Shown here: one piece after another, positions 10,691 through 22,416 of the stretch
Layout of the letters: the number at the start of each line of letters is the position of its first letter
Numbering within the stretch: the stretch's first letter is position 1
Source: Uloborus plumipes
Lineage: Eukaryota > Arthropoda > Arachnida > Araneae > Uloboridae
Direction of reading: 5' to 3'
Length of the DNA stretch: 64,000 nt
Assembly (NCBI GenBank): GCA_038373865.1
Contig: JAXGGA010005175.1
Location: 1 to 64,000 of the forward strand
Translations under genes and position numbers: made by a program
Notes under the pieces: model-generated
Databases searched by the model: none
What the model was told of the DNA's origin: nothing
Seen by the model: only the letters and a program-made list of their open reading frames with translations

Positions 10691-13440
10691 CTTAAAAATG
10701 TGTCATAGGCAAAAAACATTGCAGCACTTCTTTATTATCGTTTTCACGTTTTGATAGTCAAACTAGTGACTGTTGGTTAGTTTGAATTAATAGTTAAATG
10801 AGAAATAAACAGAAATAATGAAGTTTTTGTTTAAAATACGTAAAGACGTAGCATTGGTTTTTCATAGAAAATCCTCGAAATATATCAAGTTCTAGTTTAC
10901 ATCCTCAAGTATTATATTCATCTGAAAATTTAAAATTAATAACCTTGATTTTTACTCGGTCGAAATAACATAACAAATACATAATTATTTAAAACTGAAA
11001 ATCTTTGAGCTCGGATTATTGCAGTCTATTTTAGAGCTATCCACCAAAATATATCATTCATTATTACTGGTAAGCGGAGCGAAATAGTGCCGCCTGAGTG
11101 ATGGCTTATTAAGAGGGTCGGGGTGAAAGATTAGAGAGCTCACAGACTTAATGTAGTTGTACATCATCAATAGTTAACTGCAGCACGAGTGTGCTTGTTG
11201 TTTTCTCCTAGCGCTTAATATTAAATATCGTTACTTTGCATTATTTTCCAGATTTTAGTGCTTGAATTTGAATAAATTCTTCTCTAAATTTTATAGAAAA
11301 GAAACAGTATAAAGCATTTTTGATGTAAATTGGTTCTCTTGAGGCTAACCAAAACGAATACTGGGAGCATCAAAGGTTCTTTCGAGCAGCAGTAATGTTG
11401 AAATAAAAGACCGTGCAATATTCTTCTACCGAAATAGCAGTTTTCGCATCGGATACTTATGAGAGATGAAGCATTGTTTTCATTCGATTACTTGCTAAGA
11501 GATGTTAAGCGATTATGCCGCTTATTGACGATTGTTTTGTATATGTTGAAAATTGTATATGAAATATACAAAATGAATTCTTAAACTTATTTTTAACTGT
11601 ATTTCTGGTAATAATTTAAATTGCTGAAAAAATTCAAATAAAAATAATAAAGTTGTTATTAAATCAATTTTAGATAAACATTTATTAAAAATTAATAACG
11701 AGTTTTTTAATGAATTAGTGTTTTTACATTTTTTTAAATATTAGTTATGGGGTGAAGTGGTATTAGCTCACCATGGAATCGAAACATTTGGTAGTCTCTT
11801 AAATTGGGTCTAAACTCCCTTTGCTTTTATCCAGCTTTCAACTTCTGACTTTCGCGTTAGTGTCTAGATCTGAATCTGTCATGAATATCTGGTTCTATCC
11901 CAGGAGACAACTAGACCAGTGAATGTATTCAATGTATTTCTAATGATAGGTAAGTTACACGAAAGCTGACAAATTTACATCAACAAAGGTATCGATTGTG
12001 GACGACGATTTGATTGGTTAAAAAGTGGAATTGGTAATAATGGAAATAAAAATGTACGCGTTTTCTCTTTTTTTTTTCTTTCATTCCAAAGATTATTCAT
12101 TTTTTGGTTCTTTAATAATTAAATGGTAATCGTTCTTTGATCATGAAACGATATTTACCCTTTAAACGATATTTAAAACCTCAAGGTAATGTTATTTACG
12201 ACTAACTATCATTGTTAATAATTTGATTGTGTGGTTATTATTAAAACCAATGGTTTTTGCCTCTGTCAGCAACCTCTCAGACTCTATAAGGGCAGTTTAA
12301 AAAAAGTGCTATCTTTGATTTTATTACAATTGTCGCTGTACATTTAAGCATAACAACAATGAAAATGCATAGAAAACAAACGAAGTTTCAGTTGGGCATG
12401 AAAAGTTTAGCAAAAACAGAGCTTGATTATGCTTTAATGATCTTTTAAATTCAGGGAAAACTCTACCAGCTTTACTTTGATTCCATCATTTATTTTATCT
12501 TCTAAATTCCGATCGATTTTTAAAACACTAAATAACGAAAATTATCGCGGTTTCTGTGAAACTCAAGTGTCAAACAATATCATTTTACCGTTTTTCAACT
12601 GTAAAGAGCTCTTGTTTTTCACTGAGAAATAATCGGTTCATCTCCACGAAATCTGTTCAGAAATGTCAACTACGTTTTTGAAGTTAAAAAAATGACAATT
12701 CGAAAAATGGTAGAAACGACATAAACTATATTTTCCTCTATATTCTGAGGATCAATTTTTTACTCCCAAACTGTTAGTATCTACAGTGGCGTCCTTTAGA
12801 AAATGGCTGCACAGGGAAACTTCGCCATTTTTAATCTCTGATATCTTTCATTTTTATCCGAAGAGAGCCAGAATATGAACTATTGAGTAATATTAGTGTT
12901 GACGAAAAAATTGATACCTGACTTTTTATACGTAGCAACAAAACTAATGGAAATGTACATTTTAGATTTGAAAAAAATGACGCCGTGAATGAAGAACAAA
13001 GTTGTAGGACAGTAAAACCCCATATTTGATTAATCAGTACTATGTAATAAAAGAAGTGTCGTATTGTTTTAAAATAAAATCAAAGAAATAAATATTTTTT
13101 TTTAATCTTTAATAATACTCATAAAATGATTTTTTTTGCCTATTTTAGTATTTAGCAGAATGTTTAAAAATAATTAATTTTCTATAAATAAACAAAACTC
13201 CTAAAAAACCACTTCATTCACTTAAACATTTTAACGCGGATCAATCTTTTATCTATAGGATTTTAGTTGTAATATGATATTTGCGAAAAAAAAATGTTTT
13301 TCTCGAAAACTGTTTTATTATGATGTGCAGCCATTTGAGGTAGCTCTGAATCATGTAGGTTAACTTAGCGCTACATCATTTTTTTTAGTTACATTTGACT
13401 TGAAAATAAACTTAACAGAGCCCAATGCAGATCACTGTGC
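10691..13440. other. AT-rich, nothing recognisable
   Basis: About 2.7 kb without a supported gene. Somewhat richer patches near 11080-11200 and 12780-12860 show no long frame, TIR pair or tRNA-like fold. Confidence 0.5.
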
Positions 13441-14644
13441 TGGCAAAATTAGACAGGGTGATCCAAAACTCTTGAAAACCGTGAAAAAAAATGCGTTATT
13501 AAAATACTATTAATTTTAGTTTCGCTACTTGGCAAAACTTTTATTTTCGAAATAACGAGCAGTGTTTGCTTTCATATTGTGCACAGCCACTTTCAGGAGC
13601 TTTTAGTTTATAATGCGTTGTCAGGATGAATTGTTTTTTAGTTTACGAATGTTTATTATGAGCCACTTTCGGCGCATATAGCTGCTTAGGGAAGTAATTT
13701 AGCCATACATAGAGATGACGTCATGTGAGCTGGCCCGAAACCTCAAGAGATATTGGCAAGTTAGGTACATTTTTGGGCAATATTTTGGTGTCAAATTTTG
13801 CACGAAATTGCAAAATGTTGCTAAGTTTGGTCAGCACTGTCTTGTGATCGACGTCTACGTTTTTTGCACAGAAAAAATACAGGATGGTTATAAAGTAACT
13901 TGAGGTATTCAGATCCTTTTAGTGAGTGAACTATTAGACAAAACGTGGCCATATTTCTTGGGAGTACATAGTACACAGTGGGATTTTTATTTCTAATAAA
14001 AAAAAAAAAAAACACACCAAAATTTCCTACCGGGGAAACTTTTGGCGTTTAAGGTTTATTAATGTGAATATTGAAGGATGGAACAGCAACCGTCGAAATA
14101 TGCATCAACTTTAATTACAGTAAATTGTTTGTATTTACAAATGAGATTCATATATAACCATGATCGTGATGTTTCACAAACTGTGTACGACGAACACATT
14201 TTCTACTTATCAGAATTAACTCATTCTACCTGTAAAGTTATTCAAGTTTTTAAAGTTGCGATATTAAGAACGCGTCCTCGATACACATCAACTTTTACAA
14301 AATTCTCCCCGCGAAAAGTTGCAAGGAGAAAGATTGGACCAACACGAATGGCCATATTGTAGGAAATGCGCGTATAAATGAACGTTATCAAAGATATGTT
14401 GCCTCTTTGCACTGTACCTTAAGTCCAATGTGGAGTGGTGAACTATCAAGCATAACTATAGTCAAAAAACAAAAAGACAACCCCGCAGGTGATTTTATTG
14501 AACCATTTGTAGTAACTCATATTGGCATGTCTCTCTTATGTATATTTAGCATTTAATTCTTTAGTATTTACAAAAATATACAGTGTTATACAAGCTGTGA
14601 GCATATTTTTTCCTGACTCTGTTGTTTCCCTAGCAGCACAATCT
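13441..14644 (+). other. Possible decayed repeat; unrecognised open frame
   Basis: Phrases such as CAGGGTGATCCAAAACTC (about 13455) and ACAGGATGGTTATAAAG (13880) look like transposon edges but I cannot pair them. A plus-strand frame without ATG is open over about 80 codons from 14310 to 14550 and includes NARINERYQRYVASLH. I recognise no family. The 94-codon frame at 14078-14362 is likewise unrecognised. Confidence 0.25.
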
Positions 14645-14861
14645 CATCGGCCGATGATCGGCTATTCATCGAAACCCGTTGAAATTCTCATCGGCCGATG
14701 ATCGGATTCCGATGAGTTCTCATCGGGAATTGCTCCAATATGTCTCATCGGTCAAACAGAATCCGAGCAGCAAAATCCGATGAGTTTTGCTCGAAATACG
14801 ATGAGAGTTGGAGCAATATACGAGCAGTTTAGTACCGTGACGATGAATTTTGGATCATTTT

Positions 14862-15016
14862 CTTTTTTTTTTTCTTTCAAATGGGGCTGCAGTAGAGGCA
14901 CAACCTTTTACAGACGTAGTGCGATCCCCCAACCAGGTGCGACTGGCCAACTCTAGGATCGAACCCGAGTTATCGGCGCGGAAAGCCAACGCTCTACCAC
15001 CACGCCACCAAGTCTA
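14862..15016 (-). repeat. tRNA-derived SINE
   Basis: On the minus strand the head reads TGGCGTGGTGGTAGAGCG, containing a pol III A box (TGGCGTGGTGG, plus 14997-15007). A B box (GGGTTCGATCC, plus 14956-14966) follows at tRNA-like spacing. Between them TTGGC-TTTCCGC-GCCGA forms an anticodon-type stem and 7-nt loop with TCC, i.e. Gly-like. The acceptor stem does not pair well, and a non-tRNA body plus an A-rich tail (plus 14862-14878 pyrimidines) follow, so this is a SINE, not a working tRNA gene. Confidence 0.7.
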
Positions 15017-15180
15017 CGATTAATAAGACCAACACTGCATATTTAATAAAAATTTGAGATTGGAAAAAAAAAATTTCTTTAGAATATTTGATCATTACGA
15101 CCTTTTCCGATGAAATCTGTAACTTGGCATTTAGCACTTAGCACCCCAGAGACCCCCGTACCTTCCAATTTTCAGTAGCT

Positions 15181-15420
15181 AGGCATATTTTCATCGGGAA
15201 ATTTGATCGGAAGAATATCGTTTTCCGATGAAATATAGCTCGGCTAGTTTTCATCGGGAAACTTGATCGGAAGGATATCGTTTTCCGATGAAATATAGCT
15301 CGGCATATTTTCATCGGGAAATTTTATCGGAAGGATATTGTTTTCCGATGGAATATTGCTCGGCTTATTTTCATCGGGAAAGTTGATCGGAAGGATATCA
15401 TTTTCCGATGAAAAGTAGCT
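15181..15420. repeat. Four 60-bp tandem repeats
   Basis: Four successive units of exactly 60 bp, each with TTTTCATCGGGAAA, GATCGGAAG-ATAT and TTTTCCGATGAAA. Units differ at a few positions only. Each unit is itself an imperfect palindrome (TTTTCATCGG versus CCGATGAAAA). Confidence 0.85.
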
Positions 15421-15748
15421 AATCGAAAACCGTGCTCGGATACTGATCGGAACGATGTCATCGTGCGTTACGGGATCAGTTTACGAGGAATTCGACGATC
15501 GGCCGAGCAAAATCCAAAGAGTTGATGCTACTCGGGTTATAGCAACCTGCTCTGCCTGAACGGAGAGATCAGTAAAACATTGTCCATTCAACTGCAACGG
15601 AGCTTATTTCGCTCCTAGCAGCCGAAGCGTCCTGAAATCGTTTTTACGCAAAATCTCTTTTTGCACAATTTAACTCATTGAGACTGAGAAGAAGAATCAC
15701 TTGAACAACGATTGCACTCATCTCGGGAAAAATGACATGGAAAGTAAT

Positions 15749-16060
15749 ATGAAACTCCCCCACGACAACGCACATAGCCACTCAGACTTTGCCATCAGAG
15801 AGTAGTTCCTCTGGTTTCAGGATCACCATCCCCTCTGGGATGGTAATCCCCATATTTACCATCCCCTGTGCACTCCCAACCTAATTCAATGTGATGTTGG
15901 TGAGAAATAGCTTAAAAGGAAAACATTGGCGCCTGTAGAGAAATCTGAGACTCATGTTACGAATTTCCGTATGGCCATCATGGCCAAAGACTTCCAGGGT
16001 CCCTTTCAGGCTTGGAAATCCTGACTGTGTAAATTTATTTATGTGGAAGATTCACGTTTT
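15749..16060 (+). pseudogene. mariner-family transposase fragment, degenerate
   Basis: Translated pieces in shifting frames match the C-terminal half of mariner transposases. HDNAHSHSDFAIRE (from 15761) resembles the HDNARPH second-Asp motif. It is followed by a Pro-rich stretch where YSPDLAP would lie, then LKRKTLAPVEKS, then MAKDFQGPFQAWKS (about 15972-16020), like the usual DFQ-FQ-W-R segment, then a remnant of the final Cys/Tyr region. Stops and frame changes are frequent, so this is an old dead copy. The N-terminal half and TIRs were not found. The region is visibly more GC-rich than its surroundings. Confidence 0.5.
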
Positions 16061-16390
16061 TAAGAGTGAGGGTTTGTACTGACTGAAAATCTATAAATGA
16101 ACTCTTATAAAGCCTCGCTCATTATTTTTATAATGTACCTTGTGTGCTGAAAATCTACCTGACTCCATAATAAAGGGAAGTTGAAAATTGAAAGAAAAAT
16201 TCTTAAATGTCTTTTGCAGTGTTAAAAGCTTCATTATAATACTGATAGAAGCAATATGAGATTAAACATCAATACGTGATTTCATATTTTTAATGTTGAT
16301 ATTTCAAAAACTATGCATTTTGGACAAATGTTACAACGCATTTTTATTACGAAAACGTTTTTCAACACATAATTGGTCACCATATGTGTA

Positions 16391-17681
16391 CCGTAAAATG
16401 GGGTGAATCGGAACACTTTTCAGCTTTGATTGTAAAAAAAAGCAGTTAAAAGATTTTTTATAAATTTGGTTTTTTGGGTAAAAACTTCGGTCTTGCTTTA
16501 CTTTTCATATTCCAAGCAAAGACAAAACATTTTGAACAATTATTATTAAAATATATAGGAAATAATGGGTGTTCCGAATCACCCCGCTGATAGGGGTCAA
16601 TCGGAACACATGCTAAAATTTTTATTTTTTTCACTTTAACCTGTAATAGGTCTCACAAACATGAGTAATATTGATGGGGGAGAATAAGAACAGATAATTA
16701 CTGTCAAATAAATGTATAATTTCAATACCAGTAAACGTTTATAATTTGTCAAAGTTCAAAATAATTTTGAACTTATGAAAAATGAAAAGTAATTTTAAGA
16801 AATGCTTTTAAATTGAAATACAAAGATTTAACATTAATGGAAGTCACTCATGTCATCCACAAATATGTACTTGTCCTTAAAACTAGCAATTGTGACTTGG
16901 CTTAAGTTTTTTCATAACATCTCCTGGGATAAACTCTGCCTTTTCTTTAGTTTCTTAAAATCTCTGGGTTTCGGGGATTGTCCTGAAAGATTTTTTCGCT
17001 TATTCACCACTGTCTGTGTGCTGGACTTTTACTACATAAAGTTTATGTTACTTTCTCCCTCGTATTTTAAGTAAAAAAAAGTCTCCTGGAGAAAAAATAT
17101 TTTGAAATCTGCAACTTTTTGTCATTCTAAGATCTAGTTGCTCACGAGAAGGGATAAACAGTAATAAATCCTTGTTCTTGTCTTGATTAGAAGAATTGGG
17201 GTCAGAATCTCGATTTTTCAAACAGTTTCCTTCAAATAAGTTTGAATTGGAACAACAGAACTAAGTGTTCCGATTCACCCCGCAATTTTTTTTCCTATGG
17301 CATTTTTCAGAATTCTTCATTTTTATGATACAATTTATAAAGAATGTAAATTCTAATGTGGTATTCTGTTGTTCAGATACATGTATAATTGAAACATACC
17401 ACTCTTAGTTTTTAAATATAAGAAGGTTTGTTCATGCATATGAAGTTTTGCAGTCTATGAAAATGTGATGTTTTCTAGCATTCCACGTGCAGCCCTCCTT
17501 AGAAGCCAGTAGCGTTGCCAGATTGACAAAAGTAATTTTTTCCTACTTCCTATGATCTTACCTTTCTAAAAAAAATCCATGGCGAAAAATACCCAATAGT
17601 ATATTAATGAAGAATTTCTTTGTACGGTAGGGAAGTTTTGTTCCGATTGACCCCGCTGTTCCTATACACCCCATTTTACGG
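16391..17681 (-). mobile_element. TA-flanked element with CCGTAAAATGGGGTG TIRs
   Basis: Ends are CCGTAAAATGGGGTG and CACCCCATTTTACGG, an exact 15-bp inversion, flanked by TA at 16389-16390 and 17682-17683. The motif GGGGTGAATCGGAACA or its inverse recurs at about 16405, 16571, 16597, 17267 and 17640, i.e. near both ends. The design matches the pogo-like element at 8422. Internal minus-strand coding remains are described separately. The right end lies only 81 bp from the stop of the host-gene exon at 17763. Confidence 0.75.
16830..17215 (-). pseudogene. Degenerate transposase C-terminal segment inside the CCGTAAAATGGGG element
   Basis: Read on the minus strand from about 17190, the frame gives DLLLFIPSREQLDLRMTK and then SPGDFFLLKIRGRK and a stop. 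Past the stop come HKLYVVKVQ and later FIPGDVMKKLKPS. The order GD(F/Y)-L-K-G-K, YYV-KV, F-P-D-(V)-KL is one I associate with the C-terminal module of arthropod DNA-transposon proteins. Several in-frame stops show it is dead. Identification is from memory of the pattern. The plus-strand frame at 16850-17074 is a shadow. Confidence 0.4.
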
Positions 17682-17762
17682 TATTTAACTCTTAATTAAC
17701 AATAATCTATAGAAAAACAACATTAGAATGTCAAAAAATCTTTACCAAATAGCAAAAATGTC

Positions 17763-17917
17763 TTACTTGCTGAAAAGATGTAATGCTACACAGATTCCTA
17801 TAAACATGACTGATAATACTATCATTATAATAACCATATTCAGATCAACTTTATGGACATGCACTTTTGGAGGCGTAGAGCTCCTTGTATAATCCTCATC
17901 AGTTGCATCCATTGAAT
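17763..17917 (-). CDS. Transmembrane exon of EB-module membrane protein gene (putative 3'-terminal exon)
   Basis: The minus-strand acceptor TTGTTTCTTGCAG lies at the right edge (exon starts 17917). The exon starts in phase 1 (AT completing a G from the upstream exon, giving Asp). It encodes an acidic/Thr/Pro stretch (MDATDEDYTRSSTPP), a short basic linker (HVHKVDLN), then one hydrophobic helix MVIIMIVLSVMFIGICVA, then LHLFSK and TAA. This is the end of a type I single-pass membrane protein: extracellular side upstream, very short cytoplasmic tail. The stop codon is embedded in AGCAA|GTAAGA, a good splice donor, so the tail may continue in further exons outside the region I can recognise. Phase and domain logic fit the exon at 60325-60465. 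Confidence 0.65.
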
Positions 17918-17923
17918 CTGCAA

Positions 17924-20900
17924 GAAACAATTAACAATTTTATTGCACATAGTAAAAGAAAAATCTAACGATTAGTTTGTAATGTTATGCATTTTGACGG
18001 TGAAGCATATACAGCTCTAGTGGGGGGGGGGAGAACAAAAGCTGCTATTTATTCAGCTAAGTCAAGTTAACTACGAAAACAACATACTACATAAGAAAAA
18101 AGTTGCTAATCGGTTTAAGGAAAAGTTATTTTAAACTCGGTAAATGAGATTTTGATAAGAGGCTATTCATAAAGAAAAACGAGTGCAAAAAGTTTAAACT
18201 CTTGAATTAAAGACCCTATGTTTTTCTTTACTACTCAGTTTTTAAGAACAAAAGAAGCCTGAGTATCAAGGTTTATTGCAATCAAACCAGTACATTTGAA
18301 AAACGCGAGGACCGCTACCAAATAAAACGTACTTTCAAGGTCAAAGCATACCAAGCAAGGGAACAAAATCTAACACAACTTGAAGAAATTTTCAAAAGAA
18401 TTATCTAAAACTACTCGTCAAATTACGTAAGCTTCAACGATTAATTTAAAAACCTCGAACTTAGTTAAAATTTTTTATTTTTCTTAACAGGAAAAAAAAA
18501 CGTTACAGGTTTCAGAAACATTTTGTTTAAAATTTAGTAAGAAACAATTCTTTCCACAAGCGGAGACTTCTTTGCAAAATTATCCCAACTCTCATCCAAC
18601 TCAACGAAATTCTAGTTTTACAGTTAAAAATCATAGCTATATTTGACAACTCGTTTAAATTAAGTTTATTTGATTGACTTTAGTGTGTTAAAAATGCACA
18701 TGAAAAAAATCAAAAACTACGTTTAAGTTTGCTTAATCGTTTACACATTATTTATAATAGTGATTATCATACACTGGTCAAAACAGTTAAAAGAGTTGCT
18801 TCTGCAAAATGGTTGAAATAATTGACACACGATTATTAGACATAGTAGGCTATATGAGTACAAGATAAAACATGTTTGACTAAAGAAAGTGCTTTTTAAG
18901 GAGCAGTTGAAAAAATAAACTAAAATGAGATAATTGAATAAAAGGTGTTTCCTCAAAAGGTAATAGCTTTTAGTAAACGGTATGCTTTCACTAGATGACT
19001 AGTCGCATTGACCACCTTTGAGGTATGGGTGTCAATGAGGCTATTAACCAGAAACATTTTTTTTTAATTCTAAAACTAAATCATTGGTGAGTAAAAACTA
19101 AGCAATCTAACAAAAAAAAAAACTTTTAAAGCTGGGTAATAGTAAATTTCCCTCTCCAGTAAGTTTACTGGTAAGTCTACCAGCGAAGCAGCGCATTCAA
19201 CTAGTTGTGTGATGTGAAAGGTTGCTGAAGGCATTTTGTTATGAATTTCCCTTCTCGATCTGTGTTGCATAATTTTGGCGTTTTTATTTACTCTACATTT
19301 GCTCTGTTCTAAGGAAAATGGAAACAGCTAAGCTGGTCATTCTTTCTGTTTTTGATGGTTAAATTTTGATGCAAACAATATTTAGCTTAATATTTGATTT
19401 TCCTTTTTAAAATGATTTAGGATTATATTCGGAAAATTCAGCATGTCGCATTTAACCTATTGGTGCAGATTAAGTATTGTTATTGTTGAAGTAAGCCTTC
19501 TAACTGATAGTGTAGATTGCAATTATTTTCCTACATCAGCCTCGTAAGGAAAGAAATCAGTTTCTATTTAGTTTCTATTCTCTGCAGTAAATAGAAACAC
19601 GTTAGGGTAAATGTAAACACGCTTTATTTGATAACAAAGTCATAAAGTCAAATTTTTGTTACTTCAAGATACTGTAATCTTGGATACTATGAAGATTTTC
19701 AAAAAAATTCAAAGGTATTATGAATTTGCAAAATAAAATTGAGCTACTCTAGCCAATTTAAATGAAAGAAAACTTCAGCAGTTGTTCTTAATTTATATTC
19801 GTTTAAGCAGTTTGAGGCTGCACAGGTGGCATTTTATAAATGGTTCACATAAAATACTTTCAATTGTCTTTCCAAATGGGACACAGGTGCTCTTTCTCTT
19901 AACAATGCCGTAAGTTTTCGGAAAAGTTACTTCGCACCGTATTTATGTTCATCATTTAAGACATTAAGTTCTTAAAGGATAATTTCAATATGCAGTTAAG
20001 ACAATAATTCGAAAAGAAATAACCATTAATCTTATTTATTACAATCCCACTTTTATTTAAGTATTTATAATGTGTATGTTGATTTTTTTTTTTCACACTA
20101 ATAAGGAAAAGTGGCGTTTCATTCAGCAGTGTAATAACTTTTAACTTTTAACACACTGCTGGATAACAATTATCTGAAAGTCTAGAAAAAATAGTTTCTT
20201 TATTGTATTTTTCCGATTTTTTTTCCTTGTTCCCTCTCCAAACAAAAAAGACACACCTTTCGATTTTGAATTAAATTATCTTTATCTCATTAATATTACA
20301 TATACTATCAATTGTTACAATTGTATTAGTATAAACGTTAAAATGCAAAGTTTTAATGAAGTCACAACTTGGGATCTATGAAACTAATACTCAGATTTCT
20401 TCATTCAATCTTTGTCAAAATGTATTGACATGGAAAAATAGCATGAAAATGAGAAAGAACATTCTATGTGTGCACGATTTAAATATTATTACATCAAAAT
20501 TTACTCTTGCAAATTGGGTTAAGTGCTTCTTTTACTTTTTTATATCGAACATTCCTCTTTGCAGTACAAGTAAACACAGTTTTCAGTTTGTATTCCTAAT
20601 TATGCAGGCAAAAGTATCATGACTGAGGTCTCGGTGTTATTGATAAAAATTAACAGTTTGATATTGGAAACATTCTCAGTCACTTACAACATAATTTATT
20701 GTAATAAATCATTCTCAATTTCATAGAGAAATAAAAAAAAATTAATTTTGAACGTCCAACAAGAAATTACAAGTTGTAAAATTTTTAAGGATCATAAGCT
20801 TTGTGAGTGAGTATCAACTTTTTTATGCATAAAAGCATATAACGGAGACGAATATATAACATACATGTCTAAGTTTCTAACAAATTGCTTTGATATATTT

Positions 20901-21362
20901 TATGTAAATAGAAGGAACGTGTGTGTTTATATAGGGTTCAAAGCCGCTGCAAAGCTGCAATAATCTTCCAAAATTTGTCTAAACTAGTATCCAACTGAGC
21001 ACACAGACTTGCGGTGAAAAAAAAACAAGAGAAGTAATAGATGAACTTTATGTACTTCTTGGTGCTACTTTCCGGAAAAATAATGAAAAAAATCTATTAC
21101 ATCTGGTGTTTTTGAAATATTAAATTTCAAGCAGATTTTCTTAGATTTTTGTCTATCGGCTTTAAATTTTGTCCACCCCAGTGTGATCATTCTTCTACGG
21201 AAGTAGAACCTGCATAATAACCCTCTGTGACACTTCCCTGATGCTTTATAGTCTTATATACAAGTGGAAACCCCATAATAACTATGAAAGTTTGGTCCCT
21301 TGACCATAGAATGAAACATCCACTCCTCATGAGTATGCTTTCATAGTTTCTTTTAATTACTT
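17924..21362. other. AT-rich intron, no element recognised
   Basis: Contains a G-run near 18021-18030 and several poly(A)/poly(T) tracts. The frames at 18741-18956, 19076-19270 and 20356-20622 show no domain. A moderately GC-richer patch at 21165-21340 precedes the palindromic element and might be repeat-derived. Confidence 0.45.
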
Positions 21363-22416
21363 AGGGTCATTCGTCCAACGTTTTTTACCTTACATTTTTG
21401 TATTTCTTTCAAATTTGGCTCATCAGTTGTACCCCTTGAGGTAATCAAAAGTCTCAATTTTTAGATTTTTATCTCTATTATTTTTTGATTTATGAGACTT
21501 TGAACTTTGGAAAAACCCTCGTTTTTCCATGGATAAGGGAACATAAAAGGGACCATAACTCGGTACCAAATACAGATAGAACAATTTGGTGAATAGCATT
21601 TTAAAGTACGTTAATTGCCGCTTAATCTGATATGCAACATGACTAATTTGATAAAAATTTTCTTTTTCAAAAAATGAAATTTAAATTTCAAATTTGAATT
21701 TCTCGAAAAACATGTAATGAATTTTTTTCAAAAAATGCTCAAAAATTTTTGTGTTTTTTTGAATTTTTGAATAAAACTGTATAGGAAAAAATGATATTTT
21801 TTAGATTCTATTTATTTAAATACTAAGTTATCTTGCTTGTGATGGTCTAAAACGTAGTAAACAAACATGAATATGTTTAAAGTGAGCTGGCATGAGCTTA
21901 TAGATTTGTCAGGTTCACCCCCTCACCCCTTCCTCCCCCGCACAACCACTCTTTTTTAATTCAAAACTGTTCAAAATGTTAAAAAAACTCTTTGATACAA
22001 AATGAAAAGTAAACTCATTTAAAGTTGGTAAATGGGTTTCCTTATAACTAGACGAAGTATCCCCTCCTCCACCCAAATATACCATTAACGCTGTACTATT
22101 ATGACATCTAACCTGGGGATTGAATTGACTATTATTTTTACTCTAGGTAAGTAAGCTAGCATTACTTGTAAATTAGTCAGCTCCCCCTCCCTTCCTTCCC
22201 GATCCAACCATTTTTTCCTCCAAACTGTTTCAAATGCTAAAAAAAAAACCTTTTTGATACAAAATGAACAGTAAACTTATTTAAAGTTGGTAAATGGGTT
22301 TCCTTTTACAAGGCAAAGTAAAACCCTTCCCCCACCCAAATATACCATTAACGCTACACTAATATGACGTCTCACCTGGTGATTGATTTGAGGATTAATT
22401 TCCCCTTAGGTATATA

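Larger units (their letters stand above)
14645..15508. repeat. CATCGGCCGATG-rich repeat region, probably a non-autonomous transposon
   Basis: The self-complementary ATCGGCCGAT occurs near 14646 and 14692, and a variant, GATCGGCCGAG, lies near the right edge at 15497. Between them CATCGG, CCGATGA and GATCGGAA recur dozens of times in both orientations. A tRNA-derived SINE interrupts the left half, and four 60-bp tandem units occupy 15181-15420. No coding sequence and no clear target duplication, so the superfamily is unknown. Confidence 0.55.

Noticed and set aside
14945..15016. Functional tRNA-Gly gene on the minus strand
   Set aside because: Boxes and anticodon stem are good, but the acceptor stem does not pair and a non-tRNA body with A-rich tail follows; better explained as a SINE.
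15181..15420. Regular 60-bp direct repeats as a CRISPR array
   Set aside because: Whole 60-bp units are repeated with no unique spacers, and the DNA is eukaryotic.
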